DNA of 64,000 nucleotides from Streptomyces sp. V1I1 (GTDB taxonomy: Bacteria > Actinomycetota > Actinomycetes > Streptomycetales > Streptomycetaceae): assembly GCF_030817355.1 (NCBI RefSeq), contig NZ_JAUSZH010000001.1:2226501-2290500 (forward strand). Direction: 5' to 3'. Numbering within the stretch: position 1 is the stretch's first letter; every line of letters begins with the position of its first letter. A program made the translations under genes and the position numbers. This document shows positions 20,581 through 29,160 of the stretch, in pieces. The notes below the pieces were generated by a model. That model did not search any database. It worked only from the letters and a program-made list of their open reading frames with translations, and was not told where the DNA came from.

Positions 20581-22002
20581 TTAGCCCATCTCCTCCAACG
20601 CCTTGCCCTTGGTCTCCTTGACGAACAGAAGTACGAAGGGGATCGAGAGCGCGGCGAAGGCTGTGTAGATGACGTACGTGCCGGAGAGGTTCCAGTCCGC
20701 CAGGCTCGGGAAGCTCGCGGTGATGGCCCAGTTGGCGATCCACTGCGCGGACGCGGCGACGCCGAGTGCCGCCGCGCGGATCCGGTTCGGGAACATCTCG
20801 CCCAGGAAGACCCAGACCACGACGCCCCACGAGAGGGCGAAGAAGAGCACGAAGACATGCGCGGCGATCAGGGCGACGGCTCCCTGGGTGCTGGGCAGCT
20901 TGCCGTCGACGAGGTCGGCGGAGAAGGCCCAGGCCTCGAAGGCAAGGGCGATCGCCATACCGGCGGAGCCGACGAGGGCGAGCGGACGTCGGCCGACCCG
21001 GTCGACCAGGACCATCGCGATCACGGTGCCGATGATGTTGATGATCGACGTGGTGAACGAGTAGAAGAAGGACTCGGCCGGGTCGATGCCGACCGACTGC
21101 CACAGCGCCGCGGAGTAGTAGAAGACGACGTTGATGCCGACCAACTGCTGGAAGAGGGAGAGTCCGATGCCGACCCAGACGATGGGCAGGAAGTTGAAGC
21201 GGCTGCCCAGCAGGTCCTTGAAGCTCGACTTGTGCTCGCGGCGCATCGCGAGGTCGATCTCGGCGACACGGGCGTCCAGGTCGATTTTGTGGCCCTCGAC
21301 CTCGCCGAGGACCTCCTTCGCCTTGTCGACCTTTCCGACGGAGATCAGGTAGCGGGGCGACTCGGGGATCGCGAAGGAGAGCAGACCGTACAGCATCGCG
21401 GGGACGACCATGACGCCGAGCATCCACTGCCAGGCCTCGATCCCGCCGATCTCGCCGCGCTGCTCACCGTCGGCGAGCTGCAGGATGCCGTAGTTGACCA
21501 GCTGCGAGACGGCGATGCCGATGACGATCGCGGCCTGCTGGAAGGAGGCGAGCCGGCCTCGGTAGGCGGCCGGGGACACCTCGGCGATGTAGGCCGGGCC
21601 GATGACCGAGGCCATGCCGATGGCGAAGCCGCCGATGACGCGCCAGAAGGCGAGGTCGTAGAGGGCGAAGGGGAGGGCGGAGCCCACCGCGCTGACGGTG
21701 AAGAGCACGGCGGCGATCTGCATACAGCGGATGCGGCCGATGCGGTCGGCGATCCGGCCGGCGGTGGCGGCGCCGATGGCGCAGCCGATCAGGGCGATGG
21801 CGATGACCTGGGCGAGCGTTCCCGAGCCGATGTCGTAGCGGTCCCGGATGGCCTCGACGGCGCCGTTGATCACGGAGCTGTCGTACCCGAAGAGGAAGCC
21901 GCCCATCGCGGCGGAGGCCGTGATGAAGATGACGTGGGCGAGATGCTCCGGGTGGGCTTCACGGGCTCCCGATGCCGGTGGCGGCTGCGAGGTGCTGGTC
22001 AC
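20581..22002 (-). CDS. glcP: Major facilitator glucose permease GlcP (sugar porter)
   Basis: This is a 473-aa 12-TM sugar porter of the MFS, matching the Streptomyces glucose/H+ symporter GlcP adjacent to smc. Family signatures are GFLFGYDSSVINGA in TM1, GRIADRIGR in loop 2-3, PESPRYL after TM6, LFQQLVGINVVFYYS in TM7 and DRVGRRPL in loop 8-9. Glucose uptake in Streptomyces is by GlcP rather than a PTS, so this is the likely glucose entry route. The promoter lies in 22003-22224 and carries three copies of a TTCAAGT-type word at 68-bp spacing. Confidence 0.92.
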   Translation of the reverse strand: MTSTSQPPPASGAREAHPEHLAHVIFITASAAMGGFLFGYDSSVINGAVEAIRDRYDIGSGTLAQVIAIALIGCAIGAATAGRIADRIGRIRCMQIAAVLFTVSAVGSALPFALYDLAFWRVIGGFAIGMASVIGPAYIAEVSPAAYRGRLASFQQAAIVIGIAVSQLVNYGILQLADGEQRGEIGGIEAWQWMLGVMVVPAMLYGLLSFAIPESPRYLISVGKVDKAKEVLGEVEGHKIDLDARVAEIDLAMRREHKSSFKDLLGSRFNFLPIVWVGIGLSLFQQLVGINVVFYYSAALWQSVGIDPAESFFYSFTTSIINIIGTVIAMVLVDRVGRRPLALVGSAGMAIALAFEAWAFSADLVDGKLPSTQGAVALIAAHVFVLFFALSWGVVVWVFLGEMFPNRIRAAALGVAASAQWIANWAITASFPSLADWNLSGTYVIYTAFAALSIPFVLLFVKETKGKALEEMG

Positions 22003-22224
22003 GTGTACTCCTGGGGCCGTCCGGCAGCGTCGCCGGGCGTGGGCAGGGCGAGCCCTTCAAGTGGCGCACAACTTCACGTCGCCCACCACCTGAAGGTAAA
22101 AGCAACGTTGCAGAGACTATTCGTTCAAGTTTCGAAGTCAAGACCCTTACTGAACAGATCTGAACCGCATGCGGACCGACTTGAGTTCAACACTTGAAGA
22201 TCGGTCAGCGGTGCTCAGCGGTTG
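22003..22224 (-). promoter_or_regulatory. glcP upstream region with repeated TTCAAGT/ACTTGAA words
   Basis: TTCAAGT occurs at 22056-22062 and 22124-22130, and its complement ACTTGAA at 22192-22198, each 68 bp apart. A near-palindrome TTGAGTTCAA lies at 22181-22190. The local base composition is much more AT-rich than the flanks, as expected of a regulatory region. No operator can be named. Confidence 0.45.
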
Positions 22225-25200
22225 TCAGCGAAGGCGCTGGCTGATGACCTTGGAGACGCCGTCGCCCTGCATGGAGACGCCGTACAGCGCGTCAGCGACT
22301 TCCATCGTCCGCTTCTGGTGCGTGATCACGATCAGCTGCGAGGACTCCTGGAGCTCCTGCATGATCCGGATCAGCCGCTGGAGGTTGGTGTCGTCGAGCG
22401 CCGCCTCGACCTCGTCCATCACATAGAACGGGCTGGGCCTGGCCTTGAAGATCGACACCAGCAGCGCGACGGCGGTCAGCGAGCGCTCGCCGCCCGAAAG
22501 GAGCGAGAGCCGCTTGACCTTCTTGCCCGGCGGCCGCGCCTCGACGTCCACGCCCGTGGTGAGCATGTTGTCGGGGTCGGTCAGAATCAGCCGGCCCTCG
22601 CCGCCCGGGAAGAGCCGCGAGAAGACACCCTCGAACTGGCGGGCCGTGTCCCGGTACGCATCGGTGAAGACCTGCTCGACGCGCTCGTCGACTTCCTTGA
22701 TCACCTGGAGTAGGTCGGCCCTGGTCTTCTTCAGGTCTTCAAGCTGCTCGGAGAGGAACTTGTGGCGCTCCTCCAGCGCGGAGAACTCCTCCAGGGCAAG
22801 CGGATTCACCTTCCCGAGCTGCTGATACGCCCGTTCGGCGGACTTGAGCCGCTTCTCCTGCTCACCGCGTACGAAAGGTCTCGGCTGGTTGCGCGGGTGC
22901 TCAGGGTCATCGGGCAGGTCCTCTCCCTCGGCGGGCAGTGACGGCGGCACCAGCTGGTCGGGCCCGTACTCTGCGATCAGCCCGGCGGGTTCCACGCCGA
23001 GCTCCTCCAGAGCCTTGGTCTCCAACTGCTCGATCCGCAGCCGCTTCTCCGCCCCGAGTACCTCGCCGCGGTGAACTGAATCCGTGAGTTTGTCGAGCTC
23101 GCCCTTGAGGTCGCGCCCCTGGTTACGGGCTGCGCTCAACTCCTGTTCGCGCTCGGCCTTGGCCCCCTCGGCCGCGACCCGCTCCGCCTCGGCCCGCACC
23201 AGCGAGACCTCGACATGGGCCAGCAGCTGGCGGGCACCGCTCGCCACAGCGGACGCGACCTCCGCCTCGTGGCGCAGCCGGGCGCGCCGCTGTTCGGCGC
23301 GCGCCCGTGCCTCGCGCTCGGCGCGCGCACCCCGGTCGAGTGCGTCCGCGCGCCCCGCGAGCCCCTTGACGCGCTCCTCGTGCGTACGGACCTGGAGGCG
23401 GGCCTCCATCTCGGTCTGGCGTGCGTTGGCGCCGTCGGCGGCGAGCCGGTCCCGTACATGCGTATCGGGCTCCTCCTCGATGGGAGCCTCTTCGGCGACG
23501 AGCAGCCGCTCGGCCAGCTCCTCGGCCTCCTCCCGCGCCCGCTCCAGCGCCTCCTGCGCCCTGGCGACGGCCGCGGTCGTCCGCTCGGCCTCGCCCGCGG
23601 CGCCGCGGGCCTGCCCGGCGAGCCGTCCCAGCTGACCCGACACGGCCGACTTCTCACGGTCGGCGGCCCGGCGGCGCTCCCCCAACTCCTCCACCAGCGC
23701 GGCACATTCGCGGCGACGCCCGGTGGCCAGCTGCTGGGCGGCGGCCAGCTCCTCGCACTGGACCGCCAGCTCCTCCAGCTCGGCGGCCGCCTCGTCGACG
23801 GATGCCTGAACCTCTAGCAGGCTCGGCGCTCCGGCGGAGCCGCCCTGCGCGAAGTGCGCCCCGAGGACATCGCCTTCGGCGGTCACGGCGGTGAGTTCGG
23901 GCCGCGAGTAGACCAGATCCTCGGCGTCCTCCAGCGTCCCGACGACGACCATGCCCCGCAGCAGCCGGTGCACGGCGGGCATCAGCTCATCGGGCCCGCG
24001 CAGCAGATCGGCGGCGTACGGGTGCCCGTCCGCGCGCCGCTCCGGCGGTACGGATTCGGGGGCGCCACCCAGCAGTATTGCCGCGCGCCCCGCGTCCGTC
24101 TTGCGGAGCAGCCGCAGCGCCTCGGCGGCGGTCGCCGGGGTCGACACGGCGACGGCGTCCGCGGCCGCGCCCAGCGCCGCCGCGACCGGCACCTCGTAGC
24201 CGGGAGCGACGGTGAGGAGCTCGGACGCCGGGCCGAGCAGACCGCTCAGCCGGTCCTTCGCGGCGAGCAGCGCGCCCGTGCCGTCCTTGCGGCGCAGGCC
24301 CAGGGCGAGCGCCTCGCGGCGGGCGGCCACGGCTGCGCGCTTGCGTTCGGCGGTGGTGAGGGCCTCGCGGGCCGCGCTCTGTGCCGCCTCCGCCTCCGCC
24401 AGTTCGTGCTTGACCGCGTCGTGCTGCCCGCCGAGTGCGGAGTCGTCGGCGTCGAGCCCGTCGACCTCGGCCTTCAGCTGCTCGTACTCCTCCTGGGCGG
24501 CCACAGCCCGCTCCTGGGCCTCGTCGCGTGCGGCGGCCAGCCGGTCGATCTCGGCCTGCGCCGATCCGGCCCGCGAACGGGCGGCGTTGACCTGACCGTT
24601 GAGCCGGGCCAGTCCCTCGCGCCGGTCGGCGATCGCTCGCGCGACGTCCTTGAGCCTCCGCTCCTCGACGGCCAGCTCCCGCTCCAGTTCGGCGCGGTGC
24701 GCGACGGTGTCCTCCAGCGCGCGCTCGGCCGCCTCCAGCGCGGCCTCTAGCTCCGCCTCCTGCTCGCGGATCCTGGCGGCCTCGCGCTCCATGTCCTCGG
24801 GGTCGCGGCCGCGCCGCTCGTCCGCGGGCGCCGCGGTCGCGCTCTTCACCCGCGCGTCAGCCAGCGAGATCGTGCCGCGCACCCGCTCGGCCAGCTGGGA
24901 CAGCTCGTACCAGCTCTGCTGCGCCCGCTGCAGCCGCGGCGCGAGGCGCCGTACGTCGTCCTCCAGCTCCGCCTCGCGGCTCAGCGCCGCCTTGAGCTCC
25001 GCCTCGGCGGCGTCCTTGCGTTCCTTGAGCGCGGCCTCGTCGGCGATCTCGCTGCGCAGCGCCTCCCGCAGCCGTACGAGATCGTCGGCCAGCAGCCGCA
25101 GCCGGGCGTCGCGCAGATCGGCCTGGATGACGGCGGCCCGCCGCGCCACGGCGGCCTGCCGTCCCAGCGGCTTGAGCTGCCGGCGCAGCTCGTCGGTCAG

Positions 25201-25779
25201 ATCCTGTACGCGGGCGAGGTTGGCCTGCATCGCGTCCAGCTTCCGCAGCGCCTTTTCCTTGCGCTTACGGTGCTTGAGGACGCCGGCTGCCTCCTCGATG
25301 AAGGCCCTGCGGCCCATCGGATCGGCGTGCAGTACGGAGTCGAGCTGGCCCTGCCCGACGATGACGTGCATCTCGCGGCCGATGCCGGAGTCGGACAGCA
25401 GTTCCTGGATGTCGAGGAGCCGGCAGGTGTCGCCGTTGAGCTGGTACTCGCTGCCGCCGTTGCGGAACATGATCCGCGTGATGGTGACCTCGGCGTAGTC
25501 GATGGGGAGCGCGCCGTCGGAGTTGTCGATGGTGAGAGAGACCTCGGCGCGGCCGAGCGGGGGCCGCCCGGTCGTCCCGGCGAAGATGACGTCCTCCATC
25601 TTGCCGCCGCGCAGCGACTTGGCTCCCTGCTCACCCATGACCCAGGAGAGCGCGTCCACCACATTGGACTTGCCGGAGCCGTTGGGCCCGACGACACAGG
25701 TGATGCCCGGCTCGAACCGCAGGGTGGTGGCGGAGGCGAAGGATTTGAACCCGCGCAGGGTCATGGCCTTGAGGTGCAC
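22225..25779 (-). CDS. smc: Chromosome segregation protein SMC
   Basis: SMC forms the condensin core with ScpA/ScpB and organises and segregates the chromosome. The 1184-aa protein has an N-terminal ATPase half with Walker A GPNGSGKSNVVDALSWVMGE. Two long coiled coils follow, separated by a hinge around residues 500-640 (TDAGRAAILLGG region). The C-terminal half has the ABC signature LSGGERSLTAVALLV and Walker B FYVMDEVEAALDDTNL. The GTG start gives (M)HLKAMTLRGFKSFASATTL. It is transcribed toward glcP. Confidence 0.97.
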   Translation of the reverse strand: MHLKAMTLRGFKSFASATTLRFEPGITCVVGPNGSGKSNVVDALSWVMGEQGAKSLRGGKMEDVIFAGTTGRPPLGRAEVSLTIDNSDGALPIDYAEVTITRIMFRNGGSEYQLNGDTCRLLDIQELLSDSGIGREMHVIVGQGQLDSVLHADPMGRRAFIEEAAGVLKHRKRKEKALRKLDAMQANLARVQDLTDELRRQLKPLGRQAAVARRAAVIQADLRDARLRLLADDLVRLREALRSEIADEAALKERKDAAEAELKAALSREAELEDDVRRLAPRLQRAQQSWYELSQLAERVRGTISLADARVKSATAAPADERRGRDPEDMEREAARIREQEAELEAALEAAERALEDTVAHRAELERELAVEERRLKDVARAIADRREGLARLNGQVNAARSRAGSAQAEIDRLAAARDEAQERAVAAQEEYEQLKAEVDGLDADDSALGGQHDAVKHELAEAEAAQSAAREALTTAERKRAAVAARREALALGLRRKDGTGALLAAKDRLSGLLGPASELLTVAPGYEVPVAAALGAAADAVAVSTPATAAEALRLLRKTDAGRAAILLGGAPESVPPERRADGHPYAADLLRGPDELMPAVHRLLRGMVVVGTLEDAEDLVYSRPELTAVTAEGDVLGAHFAQGGSAGAPSLLEVQASVDEAAAELEELAVQCEELAAAQQLATGRRRECAALVEELGERRRAADREKSAVSGQLGRLAGQARGAAGEAERTTAAVARAQEALERAREEAEELAERLLVAEEAPIEEEPDTHVRDRLAADGANARQTEMEARLQVRTHEERVKGLAGRADALDRGARAEREARARAEQRRARLRHEAEVASAVASGARQLLAHVEVSLVRAEAERVAAEGAKAEREQELSAARNQGRDLKGELDKLTDSVHRGEVLGAEKRLRIEQLETKALEELGVEPAGLIAEYGPDQLVPPSLPAEGEDLPDDPEHPRNQPRPFVRGEQEKRLKSAERAYQQLGKVNPLALEEFSALEERHKFLSEQLEDLKKTRADLLQVIKEVDERVEQVFTDAYRDTARQFEGVFSRLFPGGEGRLILTDPDNMLTTGVDVEARPPGKKVKRLSLLSGGERSLTAVALLVSIFKARPSPFYVMDEVEAALDDTNLQRLIRIMQELQESSQLIVITHQKRTMEVADALYGVSMQGDGVSKVISQRLR

Positions 25780-25878
25780 GCCGCCGGACTCTACCTTTCA
25801 CTCGCGGTTTCACCCATGAAGGTGCAGGGCACATCAGACGTTAAGAGAAGCACCGTACGGGGCGGGGGGCAAAGAAAG

Positions 25879-25900
25879 AAGGGACGCCGAAGCGTCCCTT
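25879..25900 (-). terminator. Intrinsic terminator downstream of the 72-aa coiled-coil gene
   Basis: AAGGGACGC (25879-25887) pairs with GCGTCCCTT (25892-25900) around a 4-base loop that reads TTCG on the minus strand, followed by a TTCTTTCTTT tract in the direction of transcription. This is a good rho-independent terminator. Confidence 0.85.
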
Positions 25901-25938
25901 GCATATCTTGCGCGATGTATCTCCAGAGATCGCCGTGC

Positions 25939-26157
25939 TCAGGTGAGCGCAGGCTCCGCCTGGGGTACGTCGATGTCGATGCCGTCAAGCAGCGACTCTC
26001 CAGGGTGCTGAGCGACGGCAGCGTTGAGCGCGTCGTTCTCGGACTGGATCCGTACAAGCTCGGATTCCAGGTCCTGGACGCGCTGCTGAAGCCGTCGCAT
26101 CTCGGCGAGGAGTCGCGGGTCGGAACCGCCGACGTAACCGAGAAGCGCCTTTGCCAT
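25939..26157 (-). CDS. Small coiled-coil hypothetical protein
   Basis: This 72-aa protein starts MAKALLGYVGGSDPRLLAEM. Residues ~15-50 form a heptad-patterned coiled coil (MRRLQQRVQDLESELVRIQSEND), and a short acidic tail follows. The start is the ATG preceded by GGAGG 8 bases upstream. It is not a family I can name. It is monocistronic: a strong terminator follows it and ~390 bp without genes precede it. Its neighbourhood (smc, acyP) does not define a role. Confidence 0.8.
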   Translation of the reverse strand: MAKALLGYVGGSDPRLLAEMRRLQQRVQDLESELVRIQSENDALNAAVAQHPGESLLDGIDIDVPQAEPALT

Positions 26158-26549
26158 GATGGATGGTCCTCCACACTGAGTGACCGACCGAAGCGGTGTG
26201 GGTCGTGAGGGAATCGCACCCGCGGTGTTCGGCAGTGCTTGTTACTGCTGATATTGCTGCGGTTCTTACTGCCAAACAGCTAAGGTGCGCGGGGACTTCC
26301 AGAGTCTCACCAAAAAGTTTGACGGTCAACACGATCACGCCCCGCATCAGCGGGCAAACCCGGGGGCATCCGGCCGCGAAACGTGCGGCGGAGCCTCATC
26401 TGCGGGGCCCTTGGGGCGTAGAGATCATTCTTACTGGCGCAGCCTCGCACGACAAGCCCTTCTTGGCAACCACCAGGTCATTCCACCAAAGGCAGGTGGC
26501 CTGAGGCATGCGTTATGGACCGCTGAGGCGACGAAATCCGTGGTGATCT
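26158..26549. other. Gene-free stretch upstream of the coiled-coil gene
   Basis: These 392 bp are clearly lower in GC than the flanks and contain no convincing ORF. They must hold the promoter of the 72-aa gene. No named regulatory site was recognised. Confidence 0.5.
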
Positions 26550-26831
26550 TCAGCGGATCGCGAAGTCCTCGTAACCGCCTCGCGGGGTGCCCCAGATCTC
26601 AGTGACACCGTCGACCCGCCCGGGTGTGTCGCCGGAGCGCAGCCACTCCAGCAAACGGTGGCAATTCTCACGTGACCCCTCTGCCACAACCTGCACTCTG
26701 CCGTCGTCGAGATTGATGGCGAATCCCGTAAGGCCGCCGATCTCCAGAGCATTTGCCCTGGTGAACCAGCGGAAGCCCACGCCCTGTACTCGGCCGCGTA
26801 CCCAGGCGGTGAGCCGTGCAACATCATCCAT
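26550..26831 (-). CDS. acyP: Acylphosphatase
   Basis: This 93-aa acylphosphatase hydrolyses carboxyl-phosphate bonds such as those of acetyl phosphate or 1,3-bisphosphoglycerate. The catalytic loop is [10 protein letters not shown], with the essential Arg. The [14 protein letters not shown] line carries the conserved Asn and the DGRV turn. The length is standard for the family. It stands alone between the coiled-coil gene and the divergent CAP-domain gene; no operon partner is evident. Confidence 0.95.
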   Translation of the reverse strand: MDDVARLTAWVRGRVQGVGFRWFTRANALEIGGLTGFAINLDDGRVQVVAEGSRENCHRLLEWLRSGDTPGRVDGVTEIWGTPRGGYEDFAIR

Positions 26832-26909
26832 GGGTGCAAGCTAACCGGCCAATTCCTCTCTGAGCACTTCGCCCCCACCCGTCATGGCGTACAGTCCGGT
26901 CGAAATGGG

Positions 26910-26929
26910 ACTCACCCGTATGGGTGAGT
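26910..26929. promoter_or_regulatory. Perfect inverted repeat upstream of CAP-domain gene
   Basis: ACTCACCC and GGGTGAGT flank the 4-base centre GTAT, giving perfect 8-bp arms. It lies 53 bases upstream of the CAP-domain start, between that gene and the divergent acyP. It looks like a dimeric regulator operator. It resembles the BldD consensus arms, but the spacing is 3 bases longer, so I do not assign a protein. Confidence 0.6.
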
Positions 26930-26982
26930 CTGCTTTGATATTCGACCGTCAAGCATCGTCGAGCATGAGGAAGGCACTGCAG

Positions 26983-27792
26983 ATGGGACGCCATAGCCGG
27001 AAGAGGCGGGCAGCTGTGCCCGTGCGCACCGGGCTGCTCGGTGCTTCCGCAGCCATGGCGGTAGGCGCCGTGGCCGTCGCGTCCGGCTTGCTGCCGGGCG
27101 GCGACAAGTTCAACGTCGGCGGCGGCAGCGAGTCGAGCGGGCAGGTACGCACCGAGGGCTCGGCGAAGCTGCAGACGCAGGGCGACGCGAGCGCCGAGCC
27201 GACGAACGGGGCCTCGGCCTCCGCCAGCCCGAGTGTCACCCGCCCGCAGGCGCCGTCGAAGACCCCCTCCCCCACGCCGACCAAGCCGTCGGCGACGCCT
27301 TCGAAGCAGACGAAGGCCCCGGAGAAGCGGAAGGAGAGCACCGCGCCTCCGTCCCGTACCGAGACGCGCGCCTCAGACCGTGCGTCCGAGCGGGCCAAGC
27401 CCGTGGCCACGGGTGCCGCGGCCATCGAGGCCGAGGTGCTCAGCCTGGTCAACAAGGAGCGCGCGAAGGTGGGGTGCAGCCCGGTGCGGTCCGATGCCGC
27501 ACTGGCGGATCTCGCCGGGGACTTCAGCGCCGACATGGCCGCGCGCGGCTTCTTCGACCACACGGACCCGGGCGGAGCGACCCCCTGGGACCGCGCCGCG
27601 AAGGCGGGCGTGCAGGGGCTCGGCGGCGAGAACATCGCCCGCGGGCAGGCCGACGCGGCCGCTGTGATGAACTCCTGGATGAACAGCGACGGTCACCGCG
27701 CGAACATACTCAACTGCGAGTACAAGACGCTGGGCGTCGGTGTGTACCTGGGTGACGGCGGCCCCTGGTGGACCCAGGACTTCGGCTTTTGA
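26983..27792 (+). CDS. Secreted CAP/SCP-domain protein
   Basis: This is a 269-aa exported protein. The start was set at the ATG 8 bases after AGGAAGG; two earlier in-frame starts lack an RBS. A basic N-terminus (MGRHSRKRRA) and a hydrophobic helix (GLLGASAAMAVGAVAVASGLL) form a signal or anchor. Residues ~45-140 are a Pro/Ser/Thr/Lys-rich linker. Residues ~145-269 are a CAP domain of the bacterial YkwD type, with FFDHTDPGGATPWDRAAKAG, GENIARG and WMNSDGHRANILN. Bacterial CAP proteins of this type have no firmly known enzymatic role. A perfect palindrome lies in the upstream region. Confidence 0.9.
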   Translation: MGRHSRKRRAAVPVRTGLLGASAAMAVGAVAVASGLLPGGDKFNVGGGSESSGQVRTEGSAKLQTQGDASAEPTNGASASASPSVTRPQAPSKTPSPTPTKPSATPSKQTKAPEKRKESTAPPSRTETRASDRASERAKPVATGAAAIEAEVLSLVNKERAKVGCSPVRSDAALADLAGDFSADMAARGFFDHTDPGGATPWDRAAKAGVQGLGGENIARGQADAAAVMNSWMNSDGHRANILNCEYKTLGVGVYLGDGGPWWTQDFGF

Positions 27793-27847
27793 GGCCCTGC
27801 GTCTCACTTTCTCTTGGTCAGCGCTGCGCCGGAGTAAGGTGGCCGTC

Positions 27848-28234
27848 ATGGACGACGGCCACCTCTTCGACGTGTTCTCGAAGCAGTGCCCCTCGCGCGG
27901 CACGCTCGAGCATGTGACGGGCCGCTGGGGCAGCTTGACCATCGGGGCCCTGTACGAAGGGACCCTCCGCTTCAACGAACTGCGGCGGCGCGTCGACGGC
28001 GTGAGCGAGAAGATGCTCTCCCAGACACTGCAGGCCCTGGAGCGCGACGGCCTGGTTCACAGGGACGCGCAGCCCACGAATCCGCCGCGGGTGGACTATG
28101 AGCTGACCCCGCTGGGACGCGCCGTGGCCGAGCGGCTGCTCGGGCTGATCCACCTGGTGGAGGGCCGGATGCCCGAGGTGCTGGCGGCGCGCGAGCGTTA
28201 CGACAGCGTGCTCGTCAGCCGTGGCGGCCGCTGA
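27848..28234 (+). CDS. HxlR-family winged-helix transcriptional regulator
   Basis: This 128-aa winged-helix regulator has the HxlR block [25 protein letters not shown], the recognition helix [27 protein letters not shown] and the wing [14 protein letters not shown]. Such regulators respond to electrophiles, metals or redox through a conserved N-terminal Cys, and one Cys (QCPSRG) is present here. The gene is downstream of the CAP-domain gene in the same direction. Its 3' end overlaps mutM on the opposite strand by 37 bases. The target gene is not evident in this window. Confidence 0.9.
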   Translation: MDDGHLFDVFSKQCPSRGTLEHVTGRWGSLTIGALYEGTLRFNELRRRVDGVSEKMLSQTLQALERDGLVHRDAQPTNPPRVDYELTPLGRAVAERLLGLIHLVEGRMPEVLAARERYDSVLVSRGGR

Positions 28235-29067
28235 CAGCGCGGGCAGAAGTAGCTGGACCGGTTCATCCAGGGGCGTCGGCGTATGGGTGTGCCGCAGCGA
28301 CGACAGGGCTCGTCCTCTCGCCCGTAAGCGTCCAACGACCGGTCGAAATAGCCTGATTCGCCGTTCACGTTCACATAGAGGCTGTCGAAGCTGGTGCCGC
28401 CGACGGCCAGGGCCGCGTTCATCACGTCCCGTACATGACGGAGCAGTTCGGTCGAGCGGGGGCGTGTGAGGGTCGCGGTGGGGCGCTCGTAGTGGAGCTT
28501 CGCGCGCCACAGCGCCTCGTCCGCGTAGATGTTCCCGACCCCGCTGATCAGCGACTGGTCCAGCAGCGCGCGCTTGACGGTCGTACGGCGCAGGCGCAGC
28601 GCTGTATGGAAGGCCGCGTCGTCGAAGGCGGGGTCGAGCGGATCACGCGCGATGTGCGCGATGACGTCGGGCAGCCCCTCGGGGGTGTTGTCGTGCAGCG
28701 AAAGACCGCCGAAGGTGCGCTGGTCGACGAAGCGCAGCTCGGTGCCGAGAGGGTCGTCGAAGCGGATCCGGATCCGCAGATGCTTCTCGTCGTCGGCGTC
28801 CTCGGGCTGGACGAGCAGCTGCCCGCTCATGCCCAGATGACCGAGGATCGAGGCGTCCGTGTCCGCGAGCGGCAGCCAGAGGTACTTGCCGCGGCGGCGG
28901 GCGATGCCGACGCTGTGTCCCTTGAGACGCGCCGCGAAGTCCTCGGCGCCGGCCGGATGGCGGCGGACCGCACGCGGGTGCAGGACCCGCACCTCGGCGA
29001 TCGTACGGCCGCTGACCCAGCGCTGGAGTCCGCGACGTACGACCTCGACCTCGGGCAGCTCGGGCAC
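28198..29067 (-). CDS. mutM: Formamidopyrimidine-DNA glycosylase MutM (Fpg)
   Basis: Fpg excises 8-oxoguanine and formamidopyrimidines and cuts the abasic site. The GTG at 29067 with AAGGAG upstream gives (M)[13 protein letters not shown], where Pro2 after Met removal is the catalytic residue. Visible features are the conserved Lys in [11 protein letters not shown], the helix-two-turn-helix [25 protein letters not shown], and a C-terminal zinc finger with C-x2-C (CRRC) and C-x2-C (CPRC). The length is 289 aa. It is separated from rnc, its usual operon partner, by the inserted IS30-family element. Confidence 0.95.
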   Translation of the reverse strand: MPELPEVEVVRRGLQRWVSGRTIAEVRVLHPRAVRRHPAGAEDFAARLKGHSVGIARRRGKYLWLPLADTDASILGHLGMSGQLLVQPEDADDEKHLRIRIRFDDPLGTELRFVDQRTFGGLSLHDNTPEGLPDVIAHIARDPLDPAFDDAAFHTALRLRRTTVKRALLDQSLISGVGNIYADEALWRAKLHYERPTATLTRPRSTELLRHVRDVMNAALAVGGTSFDSLYVNVNGESGYFDRSLDAYGREDEPCRRCGTPIRRRPWMNRSSYFCPRCQRPPRLTSTLS

Positions 29068-29160
29068 GGGGCTCCTTCGGGCAACTCTCACGGTGGTGCC
29101 CGCAGCGTACCGCTGTGCCGGATGACGAAACCGGTGAGGCCCCTGCGCTCCAGGCTTGGG

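Noticed and set aside
26910..26929. Naming the palindrome as a BldD site
   Set aside because: The arms resemble the consensus but the total length is 18-20 bases rather than 15, so I keep it unnamed.
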